In this document: positions 30,192-41,689 of the stretch, piece after piece
How the letters are laid out: each line of letters begins with the position of its first letter
Numbering within the stretch: position 1 is the stretch's first letter
Origin: Vigna angularis
Lineage: Eukaryota > Streptophyta > Magnoliopsida > Fabales > Fabaceae
Direction of reading: 5' to 3'
DNA: 64,000 bases
Assembly: GCF_016808095.1 (NCBI RefSeq)
Contig: NC_068970.1
Coordinates: forward strand, 65,323,130-65,387,129
Position numbers and translations under genes: made by a program
Notes under the pieces: model-generated
Database searches by the model: none
Told to the model about the DNA's origin: nothing
What the model saw: the letters and a program-made list of their open reading frames with translations, nothing else

Positions 30192-31641
30192 ATATTCTTA
30201 TCATAATGCATTTTAAAAAATAATTTTCGGATTAATGAATCCGAAACTTTGACAGTGATTAAGAAAATCAACGAGTTGATTCTAATGTATCCAAAATTAT
30301 GTAAAGAAGTAAGTTTTGCATAAAAGCTTATTTTCAGGACAAAAAAAAATTAAATGTGGGTGTGGAGGGTGGTTCCAATGTATCCAAGTTTCCATTGACC
30401 CACGTCTGCACGCTAAGGACTTCTACCACCAAAGGCTCGACACTGCTGGTTCATTGTCTTTCTCACCTTCGCACCAAACCCTCTTCACCATGCTTTAGAT
30501 GCGGGAAAGAGATGGGTGCAGGAACTCGATGCAGAGGAGAAGGATTGAAGGTGCAGACATGCATGGATGAGAAGGAGGAGGTGCGGCCCAAATGAAAATG
30601 ACAGAAATGGAAAGCAGAGTCAAGATTTTGACTTTAATTGAGTAAAACTAAAATTTCTTAATTAAATGGGTGCAGGAAGAAAAAATGTAAGTGCACAAAG
30701 ATATCCTAGACAACCCAAGACAGCTACATTTGTGGTTAAAAATTCTTTTCCTTCTAATGTGTCATAAATGCTTTAAAAAAGTTATGAGAACTTAGTATCT
30801 TTTCATGGTGAAAAGTTACATCATAGATTATTAGAATTAATTTTGGCTCCATGTTTGCTGGGTAGCTTGGAAGTACTTGAAACCATGAAATTTAAATGTG
30901 TCTTTTGCCAGCATTCCATTTACTTTTGTCAGGGCAGTTGAAATTGCTTACTGTATCTTCTTATGATAGGTTGGTGATGTGAAGCAGCAAGTTAATTTTG
31001 TCCACAAGGCACCTAAGAAGGTAAGGACTATGATGTAGACTGCTTGTATGATGCTCATATTCTGTCCCATGTACTTTTTGTTGTTATTCATTATTGCTTT
31101 CCCTATTTGATTTTTTCTTGTAAACAAAGAACAAAATTCCATCCTCATTGTTTTGCAAATTTGAATAACTAAAGTAGTTATTAAATTCTTTAAGGCAAAG
31201 GGCACCATATTTAATTAGGGATTGGAAATAGGTCACATGATGGTGCTCTATAAATCTACATATTCTTGAGGGTTGCAAGTGTTGATCAAAATTGTGGACA
31301 TACCAAGCTGAAGATTACAATTCCCTGAGAGCCTGACTTAGAAACAGCTCACATAGCACAAATGATTAGGTTTGTTATTCTAGTGTACTAAAATCTTGTG
31401 AAGATCATACATAAAGATTCATTTTTCCTAATTATTATACACACACTAGATACAATAATACAGTAGGTGGAAAAGAATTGAATTGCCAGAGATAACATTG
31501 TTTATCTTGCTCATGTTCTTTTTATCTCTTGCTTCTCAGGAATTTCATCTGTGTCTTCATCATCTTCACTTCATTGCAATGATTCAAATAATGTTACAAC
31601 GACGACAAAAATCTCAAAATCTCCAACTTCAGTCTGTCTCT
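30192..31641. other. Intergenic DNA with one possible orphan exon
   Basis: No gene recognised. Short ORFs near 30316-30595 lack known domains. See the candidate exon at 30970-31020. Confidence 0.4.
30970..31020 (+). other. Possible orphan exon, 17 codons
   Basis: TATGATAG|G acceptor, an open 51-base stretch reading VGDVKQQVNFVHKAPKK, then AAG|GTAAGG donor. It looks like a real internal exon by splice signals, but neighbouring exons are not visible and I do not recognise the protein. Confidence 0.25.
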
Positions 31642-32073
31642 GACATCACGCGCATCCCCTGGTTCCGCAAAGGCCTTCCATTGTCCTCCGTCGCCGACAA
31701 GTGTCAGGTCGACAAGCAGGAGACGGTTACGGAAGAGGCTAATAACAATTCCAAGGTTCCCAAGTTCTTCAACGCCTTCGAGTTCATCTCCTACATGTCA
31801 TTGGGCTTTGATCTCTCTGACCTATTCGAGACCAAGCAGAAGACGACCGCAGTGTTTACTTCCAAGTGTTCCGTGGTGTCGATTATGGCCAAGATTGTCG
31901 CGACAACCAAAGCCTGAGTTTCACGGTGGCGGATGTAAAGGACATCAAGATCCAACTTTAAGGGACGACCATGGGAAGGAAGGGGCAACTCGCGATCACG
32001 ACGGAGGTGTTCGAGGTGGCACCAGAGGTGTCTGTGGTAGAGTCAAAGAGAGAGGGGGGGAAAGGAGCTAGGA
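31642..32073 (+). pseudogene. CBL-interacting protein kinase (CIPK/SnRK3) C-terminal fragment, broken
   Basis: CIPKs are Ser/Thr kinases activated by calcineurin-B-like calcium sensors through the NAF motif. Here only the end of the kinase domain (DITRIPWFRKG) and the regulatory tail survive: FFNAFEFISYMSLGFDLSDLF is the NAF/FISL region, followed by TAVFTSKCS. The frame then breaks at 31915-31917 and continues shifted with LSFTVADVKDIKIQL, a TAA stop, and [20 protein letters not shown], which is the phosphatase-interaction region. There is no ATP-binding or catalytic loop. Frameshift plus stop mark a pseudogene. No intron interrupts the piece, so it could derive from the intronless CIPK clade or from a retrocopy. 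Confidence 0.85.
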
Positions 32074-32184
32074 AAGATTAACTAGTGTTAGAAAAAAAAA
32101 ATGAGGTGACACACCACTGTTACCCACCACAACTTATTTTTAACGTCGTTAGTTTTGAAAGACGAAAAAATATGGTTATGTTAA

Positions 32185-32660
32185 GTGGGGTTGGGTTAGG
32201 TTGAGTTGAGGTTAGGATTGGGGTGGGGTTGGGATGGGTTGGCTATGGTTAGGTGGGGTGGGGCTGAATGAGGTTTGTTGGGTGAGGTTTGAATCGAACC
32301 GAACCGAACTGAACCAAACCTTAGCCAACTTAACCGAAGCAAACCCAACCAAACTCAAGCAAACCAACCAAACCAAACTGAACCAAACCCGACCGAATCC
32401 AACCCAACCCAACCGAACCCAACCCAACACAATTTAACTGAACCCAACCCACCAAACCCAATTGACTGAACAGACCCGAAACGAACCCAACCCAACCAAA
32501 CCGAACTTAACCTAACCCAACCCTACCTCACCCTCCCCTACCCCACCACACCACACCCAACCCAAAAACCGAACCCAACTGAACCAAACCGAATCCAACC
32601 CAACACAACCGAACCTAACACAATCGAACCGAACCCAACCGTACCCTACCCTATCCTACC
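32185..32660. repeat. GGGTT-type then AACCC-type simple repeats in inverted order
   Basis: 32185-32290 is built of GGTT, GGGTT and GGGGT words; 32290-32660 switches to AACC, AACCGA and AACCCAACC words. The two halves are complementary in composition, so the strand asymmetry flips at about 32290. Open frames through it on both strands are a by-product of the repeat. Confidence 0.85.
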
Positions 32661-34639
32661 CTCTCTCATAAAAGTACTATTACAAAGACTACCTCCAGTT
32701 TTTTGCAACATTCTCAGGGGACACAAATTCCAATTCCACACGAACACAACACTACATATCAATAATAACAAACTTGTCATACACTAAAAAAAACATAAGA
32801 TAAAAAGTGAAACAAAAGTAAGTGCCTAGATAATAAACAAAAGTCAAAATAGCCACATAATCTAATAAGAAAAGAGTTTCCCATATCACTGGAACCCACT
32901 GTGAGGCCCTCTCTTTTATGAGAGAGGGGAGCAATGGTTAGCATGTATCAACAACAAATAGTTAGCATAATTAATCACAACCTTATATTTTGGTCAATAT
33001 GATGATCCTTCGGCTATCAAAATTTCAATACTTCAATCACATTGATCATCCAGAAAAGAGAAAGAAATCAAATACAAAAACTAATTAAATCATGAATTGT
33101 ATGCCACAAAATTTTCAACAAGAACGTATTGTTTATAAAAAAAAAAGGGGATTCCTAAAATTACCTGATACAATAATGGCTATAAATATAAAATTACCTG
33201 AGAAGCTGCAAGCCACTGAATTATGGTCTTTACTTTAGTATTAACAACAAACAAACTTTATCCCACCAGGTGATGCTTGTATTTAAAAAAAAAACAAGTT
33301 TCTCAGGTATTGAAATTGTCTACTCTCGATCTGCATACAAAATTAAGTTAATGTTAAGTTGAGACCATTTATCACCGAGGTAATTATAAATAAAAGAAAA
33401 TAATAATAAAGATGAACATCTAGTATATTTTAACTTAATTTCAATTATTGGAAATTTCAATGACTAGATACACTATGACATCGAAGCACGGTGGCCACAT
33501 CACCAGCGCATATAAAACCATTTTCTTTGTGTCAACATGATTAAACATAGAATGGTGTAAACCTTTCAACTAACTTAGGTTTTCACACTTAAAAATAAAA
33601 GTCATCTCACTTAGGCCCATTAGTCATAATTACGGAGAATGGTCTCTAATCTAAATATTGGTTAATATAATCATCTTTCACAGACCAACTGAAATATTTA
33701 ATATATAACATTGTGCTGAATTTAAATGCAATGAAATGTTGATCAGTGGACCATTAATGGAAGACTAAAAGGCTTTATCACCTAATATCACGTTTTATCA
33801 CCTAATATTTAATATCATGTATATAAAGCCTAATACTAGTAAACCAGAGAGTAATCACTATCAAAACCAAGAAATGATGAGCAATAAGCTCTAAAACCAA
33901 TTTGAAAAAAAATGGTACCAGAATATAACAAAATTAAAAAAAAAAAAAAGAGTAAAAGAACAGAGAAGACAATAGACTTTTTATGTTACTCACTAAATAA
34001 TGAAACAATTATAGAAAACAGCATACCCAGAAATTTGGATTTGAGCTTAACTCAACTCCAAAAAACTAGCTCATGGGGTAAGGGTTAACCCCCACCATAC
34101 TTTAATACACTAGTTTGATGATATCACCAATCAATGTTAAATTTCCAACTTATAAGGACTACATATCTCAAGTGTGAAATTAGTAACCGATAAGGGCTGG
34201 GGAATCAACTAAACTTTTTATACCATATTAAACCATTTTTTTTTTTGCAAATGTGGGCATACGGATCTTGACTTTGCCTTGACTACTTGATACAGATCTA
34301 ACGCTGGAACAAACAAGAAAGGAGAATAGATTAATGAAATATGCGAAAGCTCTAAGATTATTCGCAAAAGAGGAAAACACAGCAAGATAACCAATCCTAC
34401 TGCCCAGAGCTAGGCTCCTCTAGAGTAACCAAGAAGGTTCTCTGTTCAGCCAAACAACAAAAGACCCTTCCGCTTCTCTCCACACCTGATACTAATAGCA
34501 GAAAACTATTCCTTCTTTCTCTCTCCTCTAACTAACCACTATTCTAACCAGACCACTTCATTACCCCCTGCTCTTCTTTCTCACATATACTCTTCCCCAT
34601 CTTGAACCGTGCTTCACTTCATGGGCTAGAGGCTCGTTG
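32661..34639. other. AT-rich DNA, probably decayed retroelement sequence
   Basis: No coding signal. The right part (about 34200-34640) may be the 3' untranslated part and LTR of the gypsy element whose chromodomain lies at 34640-34982, but no LTR pair was found. Confidence 0.35.
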
Positions 34640-34982
34640 GGCCCAATTACTCTTTGGGCAGGAACCTATCAATACCCTCCTCTTGAAAAACTGTCTTGTC
34701 CTCATGACTTAAGCCTGGAAATTGACTTCTAAAGTAATTCATACTCCCAAGTTGTATCCTCTGCTGTTTTTCCCTTCCAATGAACCAACCACTGGTTAAC
34801 TCGCTCCCTCCTCTTCATAATACTTTTGTAAGCTAATATTGATTCAGGCTCCATGACTTCCACATTTTCATCTTCTATCTCTGTTGGTAGTTAATCTACT
34901 GTTTTATGGTCAGCCACTGCCTTCTTAAGAAAGGAAACATGGAACACAGGATGTATCCTTGAAGAGGGTGGTAATTTCAAAC
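34640..34982 (-). mobile_element. Ty3-gypsy chromovirus remnant: integrase end and chromodomain
   Basis: Reading the minus strand from 34982: LKLPPSSRIHPVFHVSFLKK, the hallmark C-terminal end of gypsy integrase, then ESILAYKSIMKRRERVNQWL and VHWKGKTAEDTTWEYEL, a chromodomain. A TAA after ADHKTVD, a TAG after YELL and a one-base shift (text continues SQFPGLSHEDKTVFQEEGID) show that it is dead. The match ends exactly where a gibberellin 3-oxidase fragment begins. Confidence 0.85.
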
Positions 34983-35203
34983 GATCCTGCATCATCATCC
35001 ATACCCATCATAGACCTGATGGATCCCAATGCCAAGAAACTCATAGCCCTTGCATGTGAGAACTGGGATGCCTTCCATTTGAAGAATCATGGCATACCCT
35101 TAGATGTTTCTCAAGGGGCTGAAGAACAACTCCAACGCCTCTTCTCTCTCCCAACTCAACAAAAGATGAAGGCTCTCAGATCCCCCATTAGTGCCAATGA
35201 CTG
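34983..35203 (+). pseudogene. Gibberellin 3-beta-dioxygenase (GA3ox) N-terminal fragment
   Basis: About 70 codons match the non-haem dioxygenase N-domain of GA3ox enzymes, which convert GA9/GA20 to active GA4/GA1: SIPIIDLMDPNAKKLIALAC, ENWDAFHLKNHGIP and LFSLPTQQKMKALRSP. The match ends near the conserved exon-1 region. The Fe(II)- and 2-oxoglutarate-binding residues (HxD...H and RxS) are absent, so it cannot work. The ORF start upstream at 34959 is chimeric with gypsy DNA. Confidence 0.8.
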
Positions 35204-35460
35204 ATTAATTGACCCACCCCAATGACTGATATTAATTAAATTATAACAGGCCAACTGGGTCGAATTGAATCCATTTTTCCATTTCTAACTCCAGGACCAT
35301 ATGTTTGTGTCTATCACATATCATAATAATCAACCTTTTTGGCAGGCTGAAGTCCCAAGGAACTTGTCAGTTTCTTTGTTATTTAGCATGTATGCAAGAT
35401 AAAAACTCAGTTATATTTAATGTATGAATTAGCCTAATAATCTACTTATAATTTGTATAG

Positions 35461-35600
35461 CAGGTACATGCAAAGATTTGATCCTGGTTTTGGGTTCAAT
35501 GGAGGATCATATGCTACACAGCCAATGTATACGGCAGTATTGAATTACAACATTGAGTTTCCACAACTTGGATCCACTCACAGACCCAGCTTTCTCTCTT
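35461..35600 (+). pseudogene. Exon-like fragment, possibly from an R3H/SUZ-domain protein
   Basis: TTTGTATAGCAG acceptor, then an open stretch reading RYMQRFDPGFGFNGGSYATQ and YNIEFPQLGSTHRP. This resembles the Gln/Pro-rich region of plant R3H/SUZ-domain proteins as I remember it; identification is tentative. No partner exons are visible. Confidence 0.35.
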
Positions 35601-36170
35601 TATCAATCAATCTAAAACTCTATAGGTTAGAGAATCTACCCTTATCCAAAAAAAGCAAATAAATCAATCCTTCCTAAACAATTAAAACTCCCACAAAATC
35701 CAACAGAAAATCAACTGAAAATAAAATAAGTTCAGTATATTTAAACTGACCTATTAAACAGTATAATTAGTTTTTTAAGTATAAAATAGTGTAGATAAAC
35801 TATAGTTTAAAGTTTTTAAATTAATTGTGCCCAACCCTACAAATTATTCTACCTGCGAATTACAGCAGCACACTTTGGGAAAAGCCAACCGTATGGTACA
35901 GAACTATTCACGTTATATAAAAAAACATGTCACTCTTCTAGAATTTTTCTTTCATTTAAAAAAATTTGGAAAGGGAACATTAACTTTTCTTAATATCAGA
36001 GGAGATAAGAAGGTAAGAAAACATAATCTCAACTTTAAGTGACACTAAACTATATCAGAAATCCAAATTTAATTAAATCTAAAATATTGAATGCCAAATC
36101 CAAGTTATTCCATTAAAAAGGGAGCCCCCTCCAAATGTTTTCTGTAGTAAAATAACCAAGGAAAACTCAC

Positions 36171-37418
36171 CCAAAAAAACACAAGAGTCGCCCATTACAA
36201 AGAGGAACACAATCGTCGCTGCAATTTTTCAGCTCAAATGATGCTTCGGTGGTAGAAATGCTACGAACAATTGACTCTAAGGGTTCATATCCTGCTGTAA
36301 ATAGAATAAATCTGTAATTTGTGGAACTCAGGACAGTCTGAAAAATGCATATGAATGCATATGGGTCTTTTAAGAAACCCATGCTGCAAGTAAATACAAA
36401 AAATTAGTAAAAAATATACAAATAAAGACTAAAGCTGAATTTGAATCACCATTCCTTCACGTTGAACACCAATCCAATGTGAGAGGAGGCATGGGTTTAA
36501 CATGAATTGGAATGTGGGAAATGGTACCTTCCAATAGAACTGAGTCCAATAAAAATTGATGCAGTCTTTATAAAGTTTTGCAATTCTAAATGACTGCCAC
36601 ACAAGTCATCTTTAGCATATTGATGAGCTGATGAATAATGTACGGAAATATCTCTGCATTTCTTACACGTAAACTGCCATTCAATAGGGAGGAACCAGAA
36701 CCCACAAACCAGAACTTTTGAAGGCCAATATGCTGTCAATGCACTAAATTTAATCAGGTGATTAAACCAACAATCTAAAGACAAGCTTAGTAGAGAAATC
36801 ATACTCCTAGGAAAATTACATTTCGCCAAAAGCATCATTCATACTTCAAGAATAGTGAAAGAGACTTAGATATACCCCATTAACCATGATTTCATAAAGC
36901 TTTATTACAAAAGAACCAAAAGCAAACAAAATTATCATAACCAATTAATCACATTCTTTTTTAATCACATTCTTTTCCAACTAAAAAGTCACAGTTCTCG
37001 CACGGGCTTTGATTTCTGAACAAATTTCTACTTGATGTTTTACCAAGTGCTTTGTTGGAACAAAAATTTACAAAAAAGTTCAATGTCTTGATAACTTCCC
37101 TATTTTCATTCCAACATAAGAGATTCCAGAAAGCACATTCGAATGCGACAACATAGTTTGAGAAGCTTTTAATTGGAGCCCTACCCTTCATCCCTTAGTG
37201 CGTTACCGCAACTGTCGTATGACATTATCCCAATTTTATGGTTTAATATCAGGAGTATATAACCTCCAAATGGAGAGAAAAAAACAAATGGATTAAAACA
37301 AAAGCAAGCAATTCAAACTCTAAACAAGCAACATCACGGAGATAGATATGAGAAAATTATATTAAAGAGAAGAACAAACATACCAGGACATTCAACCACT
37401 TCTTTACTAAATCCATAC
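36171..37418 (-). pseudogene. Partial sterol 3-beta-glucosyltransferase gene (UGT80 family), three exons only
   Basis: UGT80 enzymes glucosylate membrane sterols. Exons in transcript order: 37384-37418 (YGFSKEVVECP), 36528-36732 (YWPSKVLVCGFWFLPIEWQF ... FIGLSSIG) and 36171-36383 (SMGFLKDPYAF ... NYRFILFTAGYEPLESIV, CVPLCNGRLLCFFG). Donors and acceptors are GT/AG, phases fit, and no stop interrupts the exons. The text is closest to UGT80B1/TT15 as I recall it. Missing are the N-terminal acceptor half and the C-terminal sugar-nucleotide site (HHGGSGSTAAAL-type motif), which would lie just left of 36171 but is absent. Retained introns show a DNA-level copy, not a retrocopy. It could be spliced if transcribed but would not give an enzyme. 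Confidence 0.82.
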
Positions 37419-38734
37419 CTGTTGAACAATACACAGAATCAGAGAGATCAAAGTCAGAAGTAACATTGAATAAGAATTAAAAAGATTGTGTAAATTTACA
37501 ATCACTGACCCTTTTGTGGGATTTACCTGAGAGATGAAGGATCAAAAGGAAGATTGGAAGGTTGGGTGTTAGGGTTAGAGATAGGATTGAGAGACTGCAA
37601 AGTAAATTGTAAGATGAAAAACAATTTGGGAGAAAGAAACTAAGAGGGCGAAACCTACGGTGCTGGTGAGGTTAGAGATGTGATGGTTGGCCTTCTCGGT
37701 CGGTTGGTTACAGAGTTGTGAAAGAGAAGAAGATGAAATAGCTCTGTTTTGGAGAAGACGGAGAAGGTCGGATGGAAAATATAAGCGGCAAGAACGAGGG
37801 AGGGAAAATATAAGCGGCAAAAAGGAGGGAGGGAAAATATAAGCGGCAAAAATTAGGGAAATAAAAGGTTTTTTCACCTCACTATGCGGTTTCCATAGGA
37901 AAAGTTCTTTAACAAAAAAAAAATAGTTTTAATTTATTTGGAGATTTTAATAAAACAACCAAAGTTTTCCAGGATTTTTAAAATCACTCGAAATAAACCT
38001 CTTTTACATTGTATTATTTTTATAGTATCTTGTTGTTGATTGTTTTATTGATAGTTTATCTCATAAATGTTTGTATTTACGTGTTTGGGAATAAAATTAT
38101 CGGCAATGATCGTATAATGTTTTATACGTGAACAAATTATCCAAAGGCATGATAGATTTATGAAATGACGGGGACGAAAATTTTAAAGGTGGGGGATGTA
38201 AGACCCTAAAACATCAAGAAATTATCAAGTTGTAAAAAGTTCACGTTATAAAGTAAAATAGAATGTCATCAGTTTTGACATGAATTACTATTTTAATTAG
38301 GTTTAATCATTTCAGAGGTCTCTATTTGTGCAGATTCATGTAATTAGGACCTCATATTTTCAAAGAACTCAATGAGTTTCCTTATGTAAAATCGAGTCAA
38401 TTATGACATTGTCGTTAATTGCTGTGAACGCCCTTAATTTTGTTGCCTGGTGGCATGCTGAGCTAGGATTTAAGAAGCACATGGCAAAGTAACAGGTTAT
38501 TATGTGGATTTATTTGATTAAACCTTATTTGTGTCAAACCAAACCTCATTTGTGGCGTCTCTTCTCCGTTGCAATGACCTCTCCATCTCCCCCTTACCTT
38601 TACAACCCATGTGCCACCCCAAATCCATTGTCCCCCCAAAACCGTCGCGCCATGTTACGATGCATGTTGAGGTGAAGGAGATCGTCGCAACCGCCATTTC
38701 CTCCGACGAGAAGATCCTTGAAATCCTCCGCAAC
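37419..38734. other. Non-coding DNA between the UGT80 and SUFB fragments
   Basis: No recognised gene. It includes the 29-bp minisatellite at 37774-37860. A stretch at about 38300-38420 (TTTCAGAGGTCTCTATTTGT, AGGACCTCAT, TCGTTAATTGC) has the style of plant TIR-transposon ends, but no inverted partner was found. Confidence 0.4.
37774..37860. repeat. 29-bp minisatellite, three copies
   Basis: GGAAAATATAAGCGGCAA recurs at 37774, 37803 and 37832 with GA-rich spacers. Confidence 0.9.
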
Positions 38735-39182
38735 CGCGATATCTACTACTACTCGACTCCTAAGAAGAAACGCCCTTTATAATCCCTCCAAGACGCCGAT
38801 CCTGAACTCCTCTGCTACTTCAACAAGCTCAGCGTTCCTCTCAACGAGCAGAAGCATCTCGCCAACATCGTCGTCGACACCGTCCTCGACAGAGTCTCAA
38901 TGGCCACCACCCATCGCAAAACCCTCGAGAAGGCCGAGGTCATATTCTGCTCCATCTCTGACGCTATTAAGGAGTACCCCGAGATAGTCTACAAGTACTT
39001 AGGGAGGGTCATGCCCTCTGATGAAAACTACTACGCTGCGTTGAACTCCGCCGTCTTCAACGACGAGGTCGTTCTGCTATATTCCCAAAGACACCAAGTG
39101 TCTGATGCATATCTCCACCTACTTCAGAATCAACGCGCTGGAAACAGGGCAGTTTGAACGGACTTTGATCGTTGCCGACTGA
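38735..39182 (+). pseudogene. SUFB (ABCI8) Fe-S cluster scaffold fragment, broken
   Basis: SUFB is the plastid scaffold of the SUF iron-sulfur pathway. The text follows its first half: YYYSTPKKKRPL, stop, [75 protein letters not shown] frameshift at about 39070 moves the rest ([28 protein letters not shown]) to another frame and the match ends at VAD before 39182. An in-frame TAA (38780-38782) and the frameshift show loss of function. The N-terminal 70 codons of this ORF and the C-terminal half of SUFB are unrelated or missing. Confidence 0.85.
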
Positions 39183-41689
39183 TGAGTCAATATTTTATCG
39201 ATTTCACTTAGTTGATTGTACTGAATTTAATGAGGGAATTGTGCTTAATTGTCCAGTATTTTTTCCATTTTTTGCTAATTGTGCTTAATTTGACCAGAAA
39301 TTCTTATTTTAATTAATTTGAATTATTTGAGGCTAATTATTTACCTTATTAATTGTAGGGAAATTGTTAGATAATATTTTGGGACTTAAAAAAAATGTCA
39401 CAACAATTAATTTTAAGCTAAAAAGGAAGAGAGGTGTGGATTTCATTTTAAGAGGTGCATGAAGAAGCGGATGGAAGCAACTAAGTGGTGTTCATTTTGG
39501 TGTGCTTGGAGAGGAAGGGTGCTACGCACAAGCAAAGCACACGGCCCAGAAATTGCCTTCAATTGGAGGGCTGAACACGGAGATAAGAGGCCCATCACGC
39601 TCTCCATGCTGCACTCCACATCACGGTCCAGCTGCCAGCAAATTGAAAAGGTGCACTTGGGGAAATGAAGAGCTACGTCCAGAAGAAGTCCAGCAAGGCT
39701 TGAAAAAGCAACAAGCAGCGTAGGTGTTGTGAAGTCCAACAATAGCAAGACAAATTTGCACGTGAGAGGTAATTGAGGGGTGCGTTGTCCGCCCAGCACG
39801 AGAATGAAAAACTCATCACGGCCCAGACCTTGTGCACTGCAGCGTCCAGCAAGTTTGGAGAGATTAGGAGGTGCATCCAGCAGCAGCGGGTGGTGTCCAA
39901 AGTGAAGCAAAGCGTGGAGCCTCCAGCAACTGACGCGTCCAGCAAAAATTGGAGATGACAGTGACGTGTCCAAAGTGAATAGGGCATACTATATTAAATG
40001 AAAAACAGGAGACACACGAAAAGGAGACACACGAAAAGGAGGTTCCAGTAGCCGCCACCTAGAAGGGTACAGCACGTTATATTCTTATTGGAAGAGCAGC
40101 AGTGTTTGTAGCCCAAGGATGGAGGGCTACGGTTGAAGGCTCACATCCAGCATAACAGTAAAGAACGTTGATGGAATTTGGAATGTGCACATGATGACGG
40201 CTGGAATGTAGAGCTCCCAAGGCTCTTCGTTTGTTTCTTCTTCACGCTTGAACTCGATACATATAATTTATATGTTATATAATTGAATGCATTTAGGAAG
40301 CAGCTTGTTTATTTAGTTCACTTTACTGCTTACGTTTTTTTTTTTTATTAGTTGATTTCGTGATGAATTTCATTTAATGTTCAGCTCAACGTTGCATCTT
40401 CAAGTGATTCACACACTCTTAAATTGAATTTTCATTCCAGCTGCAATGTGCTTCTGCTGAAACGTTGCCATTTGTTCACCCAATTTCCTTTAAAATGTAT
40501 TCTTGCTGAATTGTATTTATGCTGGCGCGTTGCACCAAAAAGCATGACATGCGTTTATTTGAACTTTAATTATCGTTGTTGTGCTTAAGGCTAATTGTAA
40601 TTTGCGCATTGCCTTTAATTCACTTAGATGCGTTTCAATTTTCTTTATTGTGTTTTAATTGATTCACGCGAGTGTGGATTGAAGCCTCGTTTTCCTGTTG
40701 CTGTGTGCTTCCAGCATTGACGCAACATGCTGTTTGTGAATTTGCTTAATATGCATTCCATTGGTACACGAAATCTTGGATTGAATTTTCATTCTTGCTG
40801 CACGAAATTTAATGTTGATTGCAATTTGTGGTTTATGGATATGCTTTTCTTCACCTATTTATTTCGCTGCTCCACTTGCTTTAGCTGGAAGATTTAAATG
40901 CCGATAGGTTCTTTGGTTTAGTCATTTCCTTTTGTTTAGTTTACTGTTTTCATTCATTTCAATGTTTTCAATTATGTTTGGTTGTATTTAATTTCCAGTT
41001 TTAATTTAGTTCATTTCTAATCAAGACAACACTTTTAACCCCCCTCCCCACTTCATGTTTTGACCTATTGACTGAACCACATTTGATCCTTGAGAGACGA
41101 CCTAGGAGTCACTTCCTAGCACTATACTGCATTATTTAATGTACATCAAATTTGATGGGCCGCGACAGCCGCATCAAGGGCCTAGTGCTGTGGCCGACGT
41201 TGGCTCTGGCGGAAGGTTTTGTCCCTGGCGACGCTGTGGATCGCGGTTCGCAGTGGCTGGGCGAGTGGAGGCTTTGTCATGGCTATGGGTGGTATAGGTA
41301 AGTGTCTCTAGGTTCTTTTGATTCAGAGGAGAAGATATGGAGTCTTGACGCTGCTTGTGCAAATGAGATGAAGTTGTTGAAACCCCTAATGGGTTTCTGA
41401 TTGGGTTAAGGGGCTTTGGGCCTAGGTCGTGGGCTGCCCTTTTCCTTTCTGTTTGAAGCCCTGCTCCCACTCTACACCCCTGGTTTTTATCTCTACACCC
41501 TTATGCTTATTGGGCTATTTTGTTTTATGCTCTTTACTGTTTTTTTTAGCTTTTACTTGAGTGTTTTCTTTTTATATTATTGTATGTGGCCATGTATGAT
41601 AACTCCACTCTTGTATATTGTATTTTATGTTTTTGTCGGGTTTGTTTCATTTGCCACAAAAAAAAATGTAAAATATAAAAACCAAACAA
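39183..41689. other. Probable non-coding LTR-retroelement DNA
   Basis: No protein domain is recognised. 39460-40060 repeats the word GTCCAGC(AA) many times and holds a 16-bp direct repeat (GGAGACACACGAAAA at about 40008 and 40024). At 41086-41125 the text TTGAGAGACGACCTAGGAG and CACTTCCTAGCACTA resembles a motif common in plant gypsy LTR elements, followed by a CGCGACAGCCGCATCA boundary near 41162. A long open frame on the minus strand at 39443-39973 is not convincing as a gene. Confidence 0.4.

Noticed and set aside
34959..34985. N-terminal extension of the GA3ox fragment
   Set aside because: These bases are the complement of the gypsy integrase end, so the apparent start is chimeric.
39443..39973. 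Minus-strand frame of 176 codons
   Set aside because: Repetitive GTCCAGC-rich retroelement-like DNA; no domain and no start or splice context.
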